Source: Enterococcus casseliflavus NBRC 100478 (GTDB taxonomy: Bacteria > Bacillota > Bacilli > Lactobacillales > Enterococcaceae). From it: a DNA stretch of 64,000 nucleotides. The notes below the pieces were generated by a model. The model did no database searches. It had not been told where the DNA came from and saw only the letters and a program-made list of their open reading frames with translations. Every line of letters begins with the position of its first letter. Positions within the stretch are counted from its first letter, which is position 1. Positions 32,804 through 40,462 of the stretch are shown here, piece by piece. Location: the NCBI RefSeq assembly GCF_001544095.1, contig NZ_BCPT01000012.1, forward strand, positions 36,178 to 100,177. The letters run 5' to 3'. The position numbers and the translations under genes are program-made.

Positions 32804-33317
32804 CGTCTAACAACCCCTCTGGGATTTCCACAGTGACCTGACCATTTTCAAGATCGATCGTGTGGACAACCGACTCGATATAAGGAATCAAGGCATCCTT
32901 CTTCCCTTTTCGTTGAACGACCCAAACATCATTGGCGCCTGGTGAAAGGATCTCTTTGACTTTGCCAATGACTGTACCATCTTCTTCGACGACTTCCAGA
33001 CCAATAATTTCATGGTAGTAAAACTCATTTTCTGCTAGATCCACCAAATCATCCTTGGTAACTTTTAAAATGCCGTTACGAAACGGTTCAACGTCGTTGA
33101 TGTTAGGATAGCCCTCAAACGTTAACAAATCAAAATTTTTATGTTTGCGATGACCTGAAACAATCAATGGTAATGGCTCTTTATTTTCACGAAAAAGTGT
33201 CAATTCAGCCCCTTTACGGTAGCGTTCTTCTGGAAAATCCGTTTGCGATATCACTCGTACTTCTCCACGGATCCCATGTGTATTGACGATTTTCCCTACG
33301 TTTAAATATTCTGTCAC
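32793..33317 (-). CDS. rimM: Ribosome maturation factor RimM
   Basis: A 174-residue 16S processing factor acting on the 30S head with S19. N-terminal barrel [17 protein letters not shown] (about 6-22) and C-terminal PRC-barrel (about 95-170, [20 protein letters not shown] and [20 protein letters not shown]). GTG start at 33317. First gene of the rimM-trmD pair; a terminator separates it from the lipoprotein gene upstream. Confidence 0.95.
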   Translation of the reverse strand: MTEYLNVGKIVNTHGIRGEVRVISQTDFPEERYRKGAELTLFRENKEPLPLIVSGHRKHKNFDLLTFEGYPNINDVEPFRNGILKVTKDDLVDLAENEFYYHEIIGLEVVEEDGTVIGKVKEILSPGANDVWVVQRKGKKDALIPYIESVVHTIDLENGQVTVEIPEGLLDDEN

Positions 33318-33420
33318 GTTCGTTCCCCATTTCTTCTAACTTCTGTTCTATTTTAGCATAGCAAAGTAGCGAATTCTAGCCGTTTCCTAGCACCCCCTGT
33401 TTTCCTCAAAATCATCGCGC

Positions 33421-33454
33421 GAAAAACGCCCCTTCGACGCTTGATCAAAGGGGC
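33421..33454 (-). terminator. Terminator of the lipoprotein gene
   Basis: Stem GCCCCTT / AAGGGGC and GTTTTT on the minus strand, 19 bases beyond the lipoprotein stop. Confidence 0.8.
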
Positions 33455-33472
33455 AATGTCCTAATCTGAAAC

Positions 33473-34288
33473 TTATTGATTCATTGAAACGGCCATTTCC
33501 AATGCTGAACGTGCATCTTGATGTTGCACCGTTCGAAGCATCTTTTCTTGTTGCCAGACCACGGTAGTTGCTGTATGGTCATTTTTTCCCACATCGATAG
33601 TGATTTGACCGACCTCAGGTGCTGGAAGCATGGCTTCTTCTAGATACGCTACCACTTCTTTGGCAACCGGCACAGGATCTTGTTCCTCTTGGTTGACTGC
33701 TCGAACAGTCAATGACCAATTTCCTTCTTGCCAACTTAAATAACTGGAGCCAGCAGCTCCTTGCATATGCCCAGTAATCCCATATCCGAGATCAACGGCT
33801 TGTCCGCCATCATCCGCTGTTACATTGACCGCTGCAGCCGCTGATTGATACTCTTTTGATTGAAAAGCAGCAAGCGGTGTTTCTTCGTTCAACGCCTTGT
33901 CATTGAGAGACAATTGCTGATCAAGTCCATAATAAAGAATCGAGGCATCGGATTGACTGCCAGCTGTGGCAGCATTCAACACTTTACCCGAAGCAAGCGG
34001 AACGTCCTTTGGCAAGGCAAGATCAGGGAATACCGCTTGTATTTGGCTATAGATGTCTGTGGTGCTACTCGTATTTGAAGAATCCTCAGAAACCGCCTGA
34101 CTAGTCGATGCAGTTGATTGACTGGTTTCTGACTGACTACTTTTTTGTGTTTGGGTACTTTCCACCATAGTCGTTGCTGTTGTTTCAGCTGTACTGGCTT
34201 GACTGGTTTCTTGGTCTTTTTGATTAGTACAGCCAGCCAAGGTTCCGATCGCTAGCAGCGTAACAAATAATCCTAGTTCTTTTTTCAT
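33473..34288 (-). CDS. Hypothetical lipoprotein with Ser/Thr-rich linker
   Basis: A 271-residue secreted lipoprotein: signal peptide with lipobox LAGC (about 17-20), a Ser/Thr/Gln linker to about residue 80, and a C-terminal globular domain with no recognised family (DLALPKDVPLASGK, then GYGITGHMQGAAGSSYLSW). The start is ATG 34288 with GGAGGGG upstream; an earlier in-frame ATG lacks a site. Bounded by terminators on both sides, so a single-gene unit. Its placement inside the ribosomal cluster is positional only. Confidence 0.72.
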   Translation of the reverse strand: MKKELGLFVTLLAIGTLAGCTNQKDQETSQASTAETTATTMVESTQTQKSSQSETSQSTASTSQAVSEDSSNTSSTTDIYSQIQAVFPDLALPKDVPLASGKVLNAATAGSQSDASILYYGLDQQLSLNDKALNEETPLAAFQSKEYQSAAAAVNVTADDGGQAVDLGYGITGHMQGAAGSSYLSWQEGNWSLTVRAVNQEEQDPVPVAKEVVAYLEEAMLPAPEVGQITIDVGKNDHTATTVVWQQEKMLRTVQHQDARSALEMAVSMNQ

Positions 34289-34324
34289 GATGTTCCCCTC
34301 CTTATACAAAGGGTACCCCTCAAT

Positions 34325-34367
34325 AAAAAAAATGACAAACAAGTCAGATTGTCTGTCATTTTTTTTG
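34325..34367 (-). terminator. Terminator between the small membrane protein and the lipoprotein gene
   Basis: Stem AATGACAGACAA / TTGTTTGTCATT with T runs on both strands (8 on the minus strand). Confidence 0.8.
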
Positions 34368-34375
34368 TCGATTTT

Positions 34376-34633
34376 TTAAAGACTAGTGACCCAATTTTGC
34401 AGTGATTGGAAGCCGTCCTTGATCCATTGCCAAACTTGATTGGCGATCGTCGATAGGTCGCCCCAACGAAAGTTTTGTGTCCATTGGTTCAATTGCGTCA
34501 TGATCTCCTCACGATAGACCCAAATTAAAAAGAGCAACAACAAGATCCCTAGCGTTCGCCAAAGAAAAGAACCGATTTTATAAATAAAGACGAGAATCAA
34601 AAGAACGACGATCCATGCGATTAGTTGAGACAT
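34376..34633 (-). CDS. Small membrane protein, hypothetical
   Basis: An 85-residue protein with one or two N-terminal helices (about 4-18 and 26-42, IGSFLWRTLGILLLLFLIWV) and a Trp-rich amphipathic tail (WTQNFRWGDLSTIANQVWQW). AGGAGGTG lies before ATG. It lies between khpA and the lipoprotein gene, with terminators on both sides. Family not recognised. Confidence 0.6.
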   Translation of the reverse strand: MSQLIAWIVVLLILVFIYKIGSFLWRTLGILLLLFLIWVYREEIMTQLNQWTQNFRWGDLSTIANQVWQWIKDGFQSLQNWVTSL

Positions 34634-34705
34634 ACAAGCACCTCCTCATTTTTGATTATCTCAAAACCATCCTTTTTTGTCCTCCATCTTAAGCATGAAT
34701 TTTAC

Positions 34706-34736
34706 AAAAAAAGCATTTCTCTTTGAGAAATGCTTT
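34706..34736 (-). terminator. Terminator of rpsP-khpA
   Basis: Stem AAAGCATTTCTC / GAGAAATGCTTT, 3-base loop and seven T on the minus strand. Confidence 0.88.
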
Positions 34737-34746
34737 ACACTCTTGC

Positions 34747-34992
34747 TTATTTACCATCAATGATATTCAAACGAACTTTTTTCGGTCCATTTGTCCGTAC
34801 ACTGTAAACGATCGTTCGAATTGCTTTGGCAACCCGACCTTGTTTACCGATGATACGGCCAATATCTTCTGGTGCCACAGTAAGATTATATTCCAAGAAA
34901 TCATCTGACTCTACCAGCTCAAGCTTGATATCCTCAGGTTTGGTAACAAGTGGTGAAACGATCGTTAAGACTAATTCTTGCAAATCTTTCAT
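34747..34992 (-). CDS. khpA: KH-domain RNA-binding protein KhpA
   Basis: An 81-residue type II KH domain with the RNA-binding GxxG loop in IGRIIGKQGRVAKAIR (about 43-58). KhpA forms a complex with KhpB and influences cell division and sRNA-type regulation in streptococci and enterococci. It lies 11 bases after rpsP and is co-transcribed with it, as in most Firmicutes. Confidence 0.92.
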   Translation of the reverse strand: MKDLQELVLTIVSPLVTKPEDIKLELVESDDFLEYNLTVAPEDIGRIIGKQGRVAKAIRTIVYSVRTNGPKKVRLNIIDGK

Positions 34993-35003
34993 CCAAAGTC
35001 ACC

Positions 35004-35279
35004 TTATTTCTTAGTGAATTTTGCTTCGTGGTGTTTTTTCATAACGCCTTCTTTAGAAAGGATGTTACGAACTGTATCTGAAGGTTGCGCACCTTTAGAT
35101 AACCAATCAAGAACTAGATCTTCTTTGATTGTTACTTCAGCTGGGTCTAGTAAAGGATTGTAAGTACCAACTGTTTCGATGAAACGTCCGTCACGAGGAG
35201 AACGTGAATCTGCTACGACGATACGGTAAAAAGGTTTCTTTTTAGAACCCATGCGTTTTAAACGAATTTTTACTGCCAT
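35004..35279 (-). CDS. rpsP: 30S ribosomal protein S16
   Basis: The 91-residue small-subunit protein. Signature [20 protein letters not shown] at the N-terminus, then [19 protein letters not shown]. Length is typical. GGAGGTGT precedes ATG. In most relatives ffh-rpsP-khpA-rimM-trmD-rplS are contiguous; here ffh lies 5.2 kb upstream and the intervening genes are unrelated. Confidence 0.97.
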   Translation of the reverse strand: MAVKIRLKRMGSKKKPFYRIVVADSRSPRDGRFIETVGTYNPLLDPAEVTIKEDLVLDWLSKGAQPSDTVRNILSKEGVMKKHHEAKFTKK

Positions 35280-35533
35280 TATTTACACCTCCATTGATTT
35301 AATCACAAGAGCTAGTTTAACAGGTTTTTCTGATGGTGTAAAGAGTTTTTTCTTTACAGCTGAAAAAAGTTTTTCTTTCCTGTTTTTTCGGCATGGTTAT
35401 CTTTTGCCAGAATGAATCTGGACGCGTATCATAAATACTAGAGAAACCTTTTTAAGGTCAAATCGTTTTATTTGCACCATCCACTTACTTTTGGTAAGCT
35501 AAATGAGTAGAAAACAACAAGGAGGAATTTTAC

Positions 35534-36085
35534 ATGACAAAAAAAATCGGTTTTATCGTCGGCAGCTTGCGGGAAGGTTCTTACAATAAACTCGTAGCGA
35601 AAAAATTCGCATCACTATTACCAGAAGGTTTTGAAGCATCTTTCATCGAGATCGGCAACTTGCCTTTTTACAATGAAGATTTGGAAGTTGAAGGAAAAGT
35701 TCCTGCTGAATGGACAGCATTTCGTGAAGCATTAAGCGCCGTTGATGGTGTCTTCTTCTTTACACCAGAATACAACCGCTCTGTTCCTGCAGCCTTGAAA
35801 AATGCTTTAGATGTTGGTTCTCGTCCTTACGGTGCGAGCAGTTGGGGTGGCAAACCAGCCTTAGTCGTCAGCGTTTCTCCAGGAGCGATCGCCGGCTTTG
35901 GTGCAAACCATCACCTACGTCAATCATTAGTCTTTTTGGATATGCCTACTCTGCAACAACCAGAAGCCTATATCGGTGGAATCACCAACTTGATCGATGA
36001 AAACAATGAGATCAACCCAGATACAGTGAGCTTCTTCGAAACGATCCTTGCAAAATATATTGAATTCTTTCAACGATTCAACTAA
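35534..36085 (+). CDS. NADPH-dependent FMN reductase family protein
   Basis: A 183-residue flavodoxin-fold oxidoreductase. FMN phosphate loop GSLREGSYNKL (about 10-20) and the flavin contact TPEYNRSVPAALKNALD (about 77-93). Members reduce FMN, quinones or azo dyes using NADPH; substrate undetermined. GGAGG precedes ATG. Single gene with a strong terminator. Confidence 0.85.
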   Translation: MTKKIGFIVGSLREGSYNKLVAKKFASLLPEGFEASFIEIGNLPFYNEDLEVEGKVPAEWTAFREALSAVDGVFFFTPEYNRSVPAALKNALDVGSRPYGASSWGGKPALVVSVSPGAIAGFGANHHLRQSLVFLDMPTLQQPEAYIGGITNLIDENNEINPDTVSFFETILAKYIEFFQRFN

Positions 36086-36101
36086 TCCATGAATCTGTAT
36101 C

Positions 36102-36143
36102 AAAAGACCAAGGAACTCAGCGTTGAGTTTCTTGGTCTTTTTT
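36102..36143 (+). terminator. Terminator of the FMN reductase
   Basis: Stem AAGACCAAGGAACTCA / TTGAGTTTCTTGGTCTT with one mismatch, followed by T residues. Confidence 0.88.
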
Positions 36144-36167
36144 GCGTAGAAAAATAGTTTGTATTTT

Positions 36168-36701
36168 TTACTTGCTTACTTGCTCAGCTTTTCGAACATA
36201 ATGAAGTTCTGTCAGTTCCCCCATCTGTTTTGTTTCAACAAACGTCAAGCGCCTCGCATAATCCCCTGCTTCAAACAATCGTTTGCCGTCTCCTAAAAGA
36301 ACCGGCGCAATTTGAATGAACCATTCATCAATCAGATCCGCTTCTAGTAAGGGTTTTAATAGGGAACCCCCACCCACTACCCATACGTTTTTCTCTTGTT
36401 TCAATGCTGAAACAAATGCCACTGGATCCGATTCCACTAGGATTGCATCCGGCAACGGTTCTTTTTGTGTACGGGAAAAAACATAATTTGTCGTTTCGGG
36501 ATACAACAGTCCTCCATCCATAAGTTTTTTTGCTTCTTGATAGGTCTTTCTCCCCATCACTGTCGCATCGATGGTTGCAAAAAATGCTTCATAAGTCGTG
36601 GCGACACCGGTATCAGTTTGAAACAGCCAGTCCAGTTGATCCTTCAGACCTGCTAAATAGCCATCGAGGCTGATCGCACCATAGAATATCACTTTTCCCA
36701 T
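36168..36701 (-). CDS. RibD C-terminal/dihydrofolate reductase-like protein
   Basis: A 177-residue DHFR-fold protein (YyaP/YwjB type): AISLDGYLAGLKDQLDWLF (about 8-26), TVMGRKTYQEAKK (about 50) and the cofactor loop VWVVGGGSLLKPLLEADL (about 103-120). Possibly an NADPH reductase; not the housekeeping DHFR. The start is ATG 36701 behind AAGGAGCGAG, 13 bases after the tag stop, so it is the second gene of a tag operon. Confidence 0.8.
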   Translation of the reverse strand: MGKVIFYGAISLDGYLAGLKDQLDWLFQTDTGVATTYEAFFATIDATVMGRKTYQEAKKLMDGGLLYPETTNYVFSRTQKEPLPDAILVESDPVAFVSALKQEKNVWVVGGGSLLKPLLEADLIDEWFIQIAPVLLGDGKRLFEAGDYARRLTFVETKQMGELTELHYVRKAEQVSK

Positions 36702-36714
36702 TATGCTCGCTCCT

Positions 36715-37293
36715 TTATTCTTTGTTTGCTGCTGATGTTCGACAAACACAAGTGACTAAATGATCGTTGACCATGCCGACAGCTTCCATAAAGGCGTAAA
36801 TAATGGTCGTTCCGACAAATTTAAACCCTCGCTTTTTCAAATCTTTCGCTAGCTGATCAGAGATTTCCGAATGGGTCGGTACATCGGATTGCTGCTGAAA
36901 TTCATTAATGATTGGCTGATGATCGACATATCGCCACAAGAATGCGGAGAAACTGCCGTATTCTTGCTGGATTTTTAAAACTTCTTGGGCATTGATGATC
37001 GCTGCTTCAATCTTTCGTCGATTGCGAATGATTCCGGGATTCATCATCAGTTCTTCCACTTTTTCTTCCGTATAGTTCGCTACTTTTATGATATTAAACT
37101 GATCGTATGCTGCATCGAAATTCGTCATCTTGTTTAAAATCGTTTGCCAGCTCAATCCTGCTTGATTCATATCTAACACCAGTTTTCGAAACAACTGCTG
37201 ATCCTCGTATTCAGGTTTCCCCCAGATTGTATCATGATACTCCTGCATTGCTGGTGTACTGTTGGCCCACTCACATCGTTCCATTGTCCTCAT
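36715..37293 (-). CDS. tag: DNA-3-methyladenine glycosylase I
   Basis: A 192-residue helix-hairpin-helix-fold glycosylase that excises 3-methyladenine. N-terminal RCEWANSTPAMQEYHDTIWG with the zinc Cys and His (about 6-25), LDMNQAGLSWQTILNK (about 40-55), and C-terminal DHLVTCVCR carrying the other zinc ligands. Length is typical. A second ATG three codons in is an alternative start. Divergent from the YtrA-type regulator. Confidence 0.92.
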   Translation of the reverse strand: MRTMERCEWANSTPAMQEYHDTIWGKPEYEDQQLFRKLVLDMNQAGLSWQTILNKMTNFDAAYDQFNIIKVANYTEEKVEELMMNPGIIRNRRKIEAAIINAQEVLKIQQEYGSFSAFLWRYVDHQPIINEFQQQSDVPTHSEISDQLAKDLKKRGFKFVGTTIIYAFMEAVGMVNDHLVTCVCRTSAANKE

Positions 37294-37326
37294 CAGCTCC
37301 TTTTTGCTTATTTTATCATAAAAGAC

Positions 37327-37358
37327 TTTACTTCCACTAGTGTACTACGTATACTAGT
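37327..37358 (+). promoter_or_regulatory. Promoter and operator of the GntR-ABC module
   Basis: TTTACT (37327-37332), 17-bp spacer, TATACT (37350-37355). A 23-bp near-palindrome (37336-37358) with ends ACTAGT and matches at 19 of 23 positions covers the spacer and -10. Position and form fit autorepression by the YtrA-type regulator just downstream. Confidence 0.65.
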
Positions 37359-37384
37359 ACACATAAATGAAAGGAGCTGATTTT

Positions 37385-37771
37385 GTGGTTCGTATTAACA
37401 AAGCCAGCAGCAAACCTTACTATGAGCAATTGGTTTTAAGTATCAAAGAAGATATTCTGAACGGTGTTCTAACCGCCGGAGATCAAGTGCCTTCGGTTCG
37501 TGAAATGGCCAAGCACCTGTTGATGAATCCAAATACAGTCAGCAAAGCCTACAAAGTATTGGAAAATGAGCAAGTGCTTGTCACCATCAAAGGAAAAGGC
37601 ACCTTTGTGAAAGTTACTGAGGATCTGCCACGCGATGAGATTCGGATCTTACAAGTGAAAGAACGTTTGAAAGAATTGGTGATCGAAGCACGCCATTTAC
37701 AGATCAGCATGCGTGAGCTGAGCGATTGGATGAATGGCTTTGAACAAGAGTTAGGAGGCGATCCACAGTGA
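37385..37771 (+). CDS. GntR-family regulator, YtrA type
   Basis: A 128-residue regulator: winged helix (about 1-70; VPSVREMAKHLLMNPNTVSK) plus a short C-terminal dimerisation helix instead of a large effector domain. YtrA-type proteins repress adjacent ABC transporters and respond to cell-envelope antibiotics. The start is GTG 37385 with GGAG 8 bases upstream; an ATG 18 bases earlier overlaps that site. It overlaps the ATPase gene by 4 bases. Confidence 0.85.
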   Translation: MVRINKASSKPYYEQLVLSIKEDILNGVLTAGDQVPSVREMAKHLLMNPNTVSKAYKVLENEQVLVTIKGKGTFVKVTEDLPRDEIRILQVKERLKELVIEARHLQISMRELSDWMNGFEQELGGDPQ

Positions 37772-38649
37772 AGATCGAACATGTGACCAAGAAAATGGAA
37801 CAAACAACTATCTTAGAAAACGTGAACTTCTCTTTGGAAAAAGGAGAACTCGTAGGATTGATCGGCCGCAATGGTTCTGGGAAAACCACGTTGTTTCGGA
37901 CGGTCGCTGGACATTATTTACTAGATGATGGCGAGATTTCAATCGATAACCAACGCCTGGATCAGCACCCGGAATTAAAAGAACAGCTTTTTTATATCGA
38001 TGAAAAAGAAAACTTTCTGGCTGCCTACTCGTTAAAAAAAATCAATCAATTTTATCGGCTTGCTTATCCGAATTTTGATCAAAATCTTTATTTAGAATTG
38101 ATGCAAAGCCATGGTCTGCCGCTAACGCTTTCTTACCGGCGAATGTCAAAAGGAATGCAAGGTCTTTATAAGATGATTCTAGCGATCGCTTCAAATGCGA
38201 CGTTCTTACTGTTAGACGAACCTTTTGATGGGCTTGATGTGATCGTCCGTAAAAAAGTGATCGGACTATTGCTGGAAAGCCTCAGTGAGTCGAATCGTAC
38301 CGCATTGATCGCTTCCCATAATCTAAATGAATTAGAGCATATTATTGATCGTGCCTTGTTGATCAAAGGGAAAACGATTGAAGGAGACTACCGTTTGGAA
38401 ACGATTCGCGAACAATCTCGCAAACTCCAACTTGTCTTTCGCAGCAAACAGATTCCTCCCCTTATCAAGCAGCGCTCCAAGCTGATTCAAAAACAAGGAC
38501 GGGTTCTGACCGCTTTGTTTGACAATTACACAGAGGAGCTGGCGGCTGAGATCCAGCAACTTGATCCTTTGGTTTTCGAAGAATTGCCATTGACCTTGGA
38601 AGATCTGTTTGAAGCAAATTTACGACAAGAGGCATTAGTGGAAGGATAG
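37768..38649 (+). CDS. ABC transporter ATP-binding protein
   Basis: A 293-residue ATPase with Walker A GRNGSGKTT (about 35-43), signature MSKGMQGLY (in place of LSGGQ, about 127), Walker B FLLLDEPFDGLD (about 149) and His-switch LIASHN. A C-terminal extension of about 80 residues is typical of YtrB/EcsA-like exporters. GTG start at 37768 (AGGAGG upstream). Partner of the permease 12 bases downstream. Confidence 0.88.
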   Translation: MKIEHVTKKMEQTTILENVNFSLEKGELVGLIGRNGSGKTTLFRTVAGHYLLDDGEISIDNQRLDQHPELKEQLFYIDEKENFLAAYSLKKINQFYRLAYPNFDQNLYLELMQSHGLPLTLSYRRMSKGMQGLYKMILAIASNATFLLLDEPFDGLDVIVRKKVIGLLLESLSESNRTALIASHNLNELEHIIDRALLIKGKTIEGDYRLETIREQSRKLQLVFRSKQIPPLIKQRSKLIQKQGRVLTALFDNYTEELAAEIQQLDPLVFEELPLTLEDLFEANLRQEALVEG

Positions 38650-38661
38650 AGGCGGAAAACG

Positions 38662-39822
38662 ATGTTAAGCAATATATTTAAAGAACGCTACGGCAAGCTG
38701 CTGATCGGCTTTTGTTTTGTCTTACTCTTAATGTACCTTGGTGATGGCTGTCAATCACAAAAAGCCTGGCATCAGCAAGAACGCTATTTGACATCTGAAG
38801 AATTTATCAAAGATTTCAACGAAAATCGAGAGTACTATGTCAAAAGCTACAAGGGTGAAACCCCGGTTTACTTTGATTCGGCAACAGAGTACCGCGATGC
38901 GGTATTGACGATCAGCAATGAGTCCCCTGATGAGATTTATTACAATCGCCCTTATATGACCACCATGAATCAATTTGTGATTGTCTTCCTGTTTATTTGG
39001 GGCTTCTTGTCCTTTTTTGTCGATGGCCGCACCAATTTCAATCGCTTTTTATTTGCTTTACCCTTTAGCAGAAAGCACGTCTTTCACAAGAAACTGCTTT
39101 TTATCGGCTTACCCTTGACCGCTTGTTTAGTCTTGGGTCTGTTAGGTCATATCCTGATCGAATACACGATGATCCCAGCTCGCTATCTCGCTGTGCCGCT
39201 TCAAGACGTGCTGCTTTCTGCCCTTAGTACCTTGGCAACGAATCTGCTAGTATTTGCTGCAGGTCTCTTGTTAGGCGTTTTGCTGGGGAATCTGTTTACT
39301 GGCATGCTCTCGGTCTTCTTCACTATTTCTCTAGGATCAATGGGGTATAGCTTTTTCCAATGTACCCGCGAGTTTTTTAGTTTTGTGTTTCTTGGTCATG
39401 GGGATTTTCTGATTCCTTTTCAAACGTGGATCGATTGGCCGCAAGGATATGTCTACCCTTGGTGGCTGCTGCTCCTTTACCTCGGCTTGAGCGGCTTGCT
39501 GATTCTTGCTGCCGAAAAAGTGTTCTCGAAAATCTCTTTAGAAAATGACGGTGATTATTTAACGATCCCTAAATTGCGCGCACCAGTTTATTGGCTGCTT
39601 TCTTTGGGAACCTGGTTCTATTTATCCATGATTTCTTATTACCCACTAGAAATTTTTTACCGTAATCTCTATGAGGGGTATGATGTCAGTCTCTGGAACA
39701 TCGCTCTTCGGCTCGGTTTATTACTGGTTGCCTGCTTATTCATCAGTTTGCTGCTTGTCTATCCTAAAGCGCTGATGAATTGGTGGTACAAACGAAAAAA
39801 CAAACAAATCAGTGGAATATAA
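38662..39822 (+). CDS. ABC transporter permease (ABC-2-like)
   Basis: A 386-residue membrane protein with about six to seven helices (about 12-27, 110-128, 150-170, 185-220, 230-250, 275-290, 345-370) and an extracellular loop of about 80 residues after helix 1. It forms the exporter with the preceding ATPase; the substrate is unknown, with envelope-active peptides or drugs likely by analogy to ytr. It ends at a strong bidirectional terminator. Confidence 0.8.
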   Translation: MLSNIFKERYGKLLIGFCFVLLLMYLGDGCQSQKAWHQQERYLTSEEFIKDFNENREYYVKSYKGETPVYFDSATEYRDAVLTISNESPDEIYYNRPYMTTMNQFVIVFLFIWGFLSFFVDGRTNFNRFLFALPFSRKHVFHKKLLFIGLPLTACLVLGLLGHILIEYTMIPARYLAVPLQDVLLSALSTLATNLLVFAAGLLLGVLLGNLFTGMLSVFFTISLGSMGYSFFQCTREFFSFVFLGHGDFLIPFQTWIDWPQGYVYPWWLLLLYLGLSGLLILAAEKVFSKISLENDGDYLTIPKLRAPVYWLLSLGTWFYLSMISYYPLEIFYRNLYEGYDVSLWNIALRLGLLLVACLFISLLLVYPKALMNWWYKRKNKQISGI

Positions 39823-39866
39823 AAAAGCATCCCTGCAACATGTTCTTGTTGCAGGGATGCTTTTAA
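39821..39866 (+). terminator. Bidirectional terminator
   Basis: Perfect 18-bp stem AAAAGCATCCCTGCAACA / TGTTGCAGGGATGCTTTT between the ABC permease gene and the convergent csbD-like gene. Confidence 0.9.
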
Positions 39867-39868
39867 GT

Positions 39869-40069
39869 TTAATGTTTAGGTTTGTCGTCGTCTTTTTTGT
39901 CAAAGAAGTCATTTACTTTACGAGAAACATCATCCGCAAAATCTTCAACCTTATCTTTGGCTTTCCCATATTTATTTTGGGTTTTGCCTTTTAATTCTTC
40001 GGAGTCATCTCCTGTAAGTTTCCCTTTTGTTTCGGTTACTTTTCCTTCAATGCGATCTTTGTTTGTCAT
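39869..40069 (-). CDS. CsbD-family stress protein
   Basis: A 66-residue, highly charged, hydrophilic protein: DRIEGKVTETKGKLTGDDSE is the CsbD signature, followed by KYGKAKDKVEDFADDV. CsbD proteins accumulate under general or envelope stress (SigB in Bacillus), with unknown mechanism. GGAGT precedes ATG. The terminator ends immediately beyond its stop. Confidence 0.88.
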   Translation of the reverse strand: MTNKDRIEGKVTETKGKLTGDDSEELKGKTQNKYGKAKDKVEDFADDVSRKVNDFFDKKDDDKPKH

Positions 40070-40313
40070 CGTAAAAAACTCCTTTCATACTTGCTATAAA
40101 TTAATAGTAGCACCATTTAACAAAAAGCACGAATGTTCTGCTTCTATCCTATTATTAGAGTTGTCCGCAACGATAGTTGATCGCTATTTTTGACTCTTGG
40201 ACGATTTGAGATATTCGGTAGAAAGCTGGCTTTCTCTATAAAAAAGGATGTTCTCTAGATGTTTTATTTGATGTTCTTTGAAGGAGTTCATTTAAAGAGG
40301 ACGCTGTGAGCAT
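40070..40313. other. Intergenic stretch upstream of the csbD-like gene
   Basis: No gene seen. The promoter of the csbD-like gene should lie near 40090-40140, though no consensus pair is clear. Confidence 0.3.
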
Positions 40314-40412
40314 AAAAAAACATGACCTGAAGAAGGCAATCTGAGGAGCTGCAGTTGCTAGAATCAGCAGGTACAGCTTCTCGATTTGGTGCCTTTTCAG
40401 ATCATGTTTTTT
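40314..40412 (-). ncRNA. Long bulged hairpin beyond ffh (terminator or structured RNA)
   Basis: About 99 bases fold into one long stem in successive helices: AAAAAACATGA/TCATGTTTTTT, CTGAA/TTCAG, GGCA/TGCC, AATC/GATT, GAG/CTC, AGCTG/CAGCT, TTGCT/AGCAG. The minus-strand transcript ends in six T, so it can terminate ffh, whose stop is 50 bases upstream. The multi-helix arm is unusually elaborate for a terminator. Confidence 0.5.
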
Positions 40413-40462
40413 AATTACACAAAGATAAGGTTCAGTTCTCAGTTCCTATCAGTGTTAAACGA

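Noticed and set aside
40314..40412. Calling the long hairpin the SRP RNA because of nearby ffh
   Set aside because: The conserved GGAAGCAGCC-type apical motif of bacterial SRP RNA is absent.
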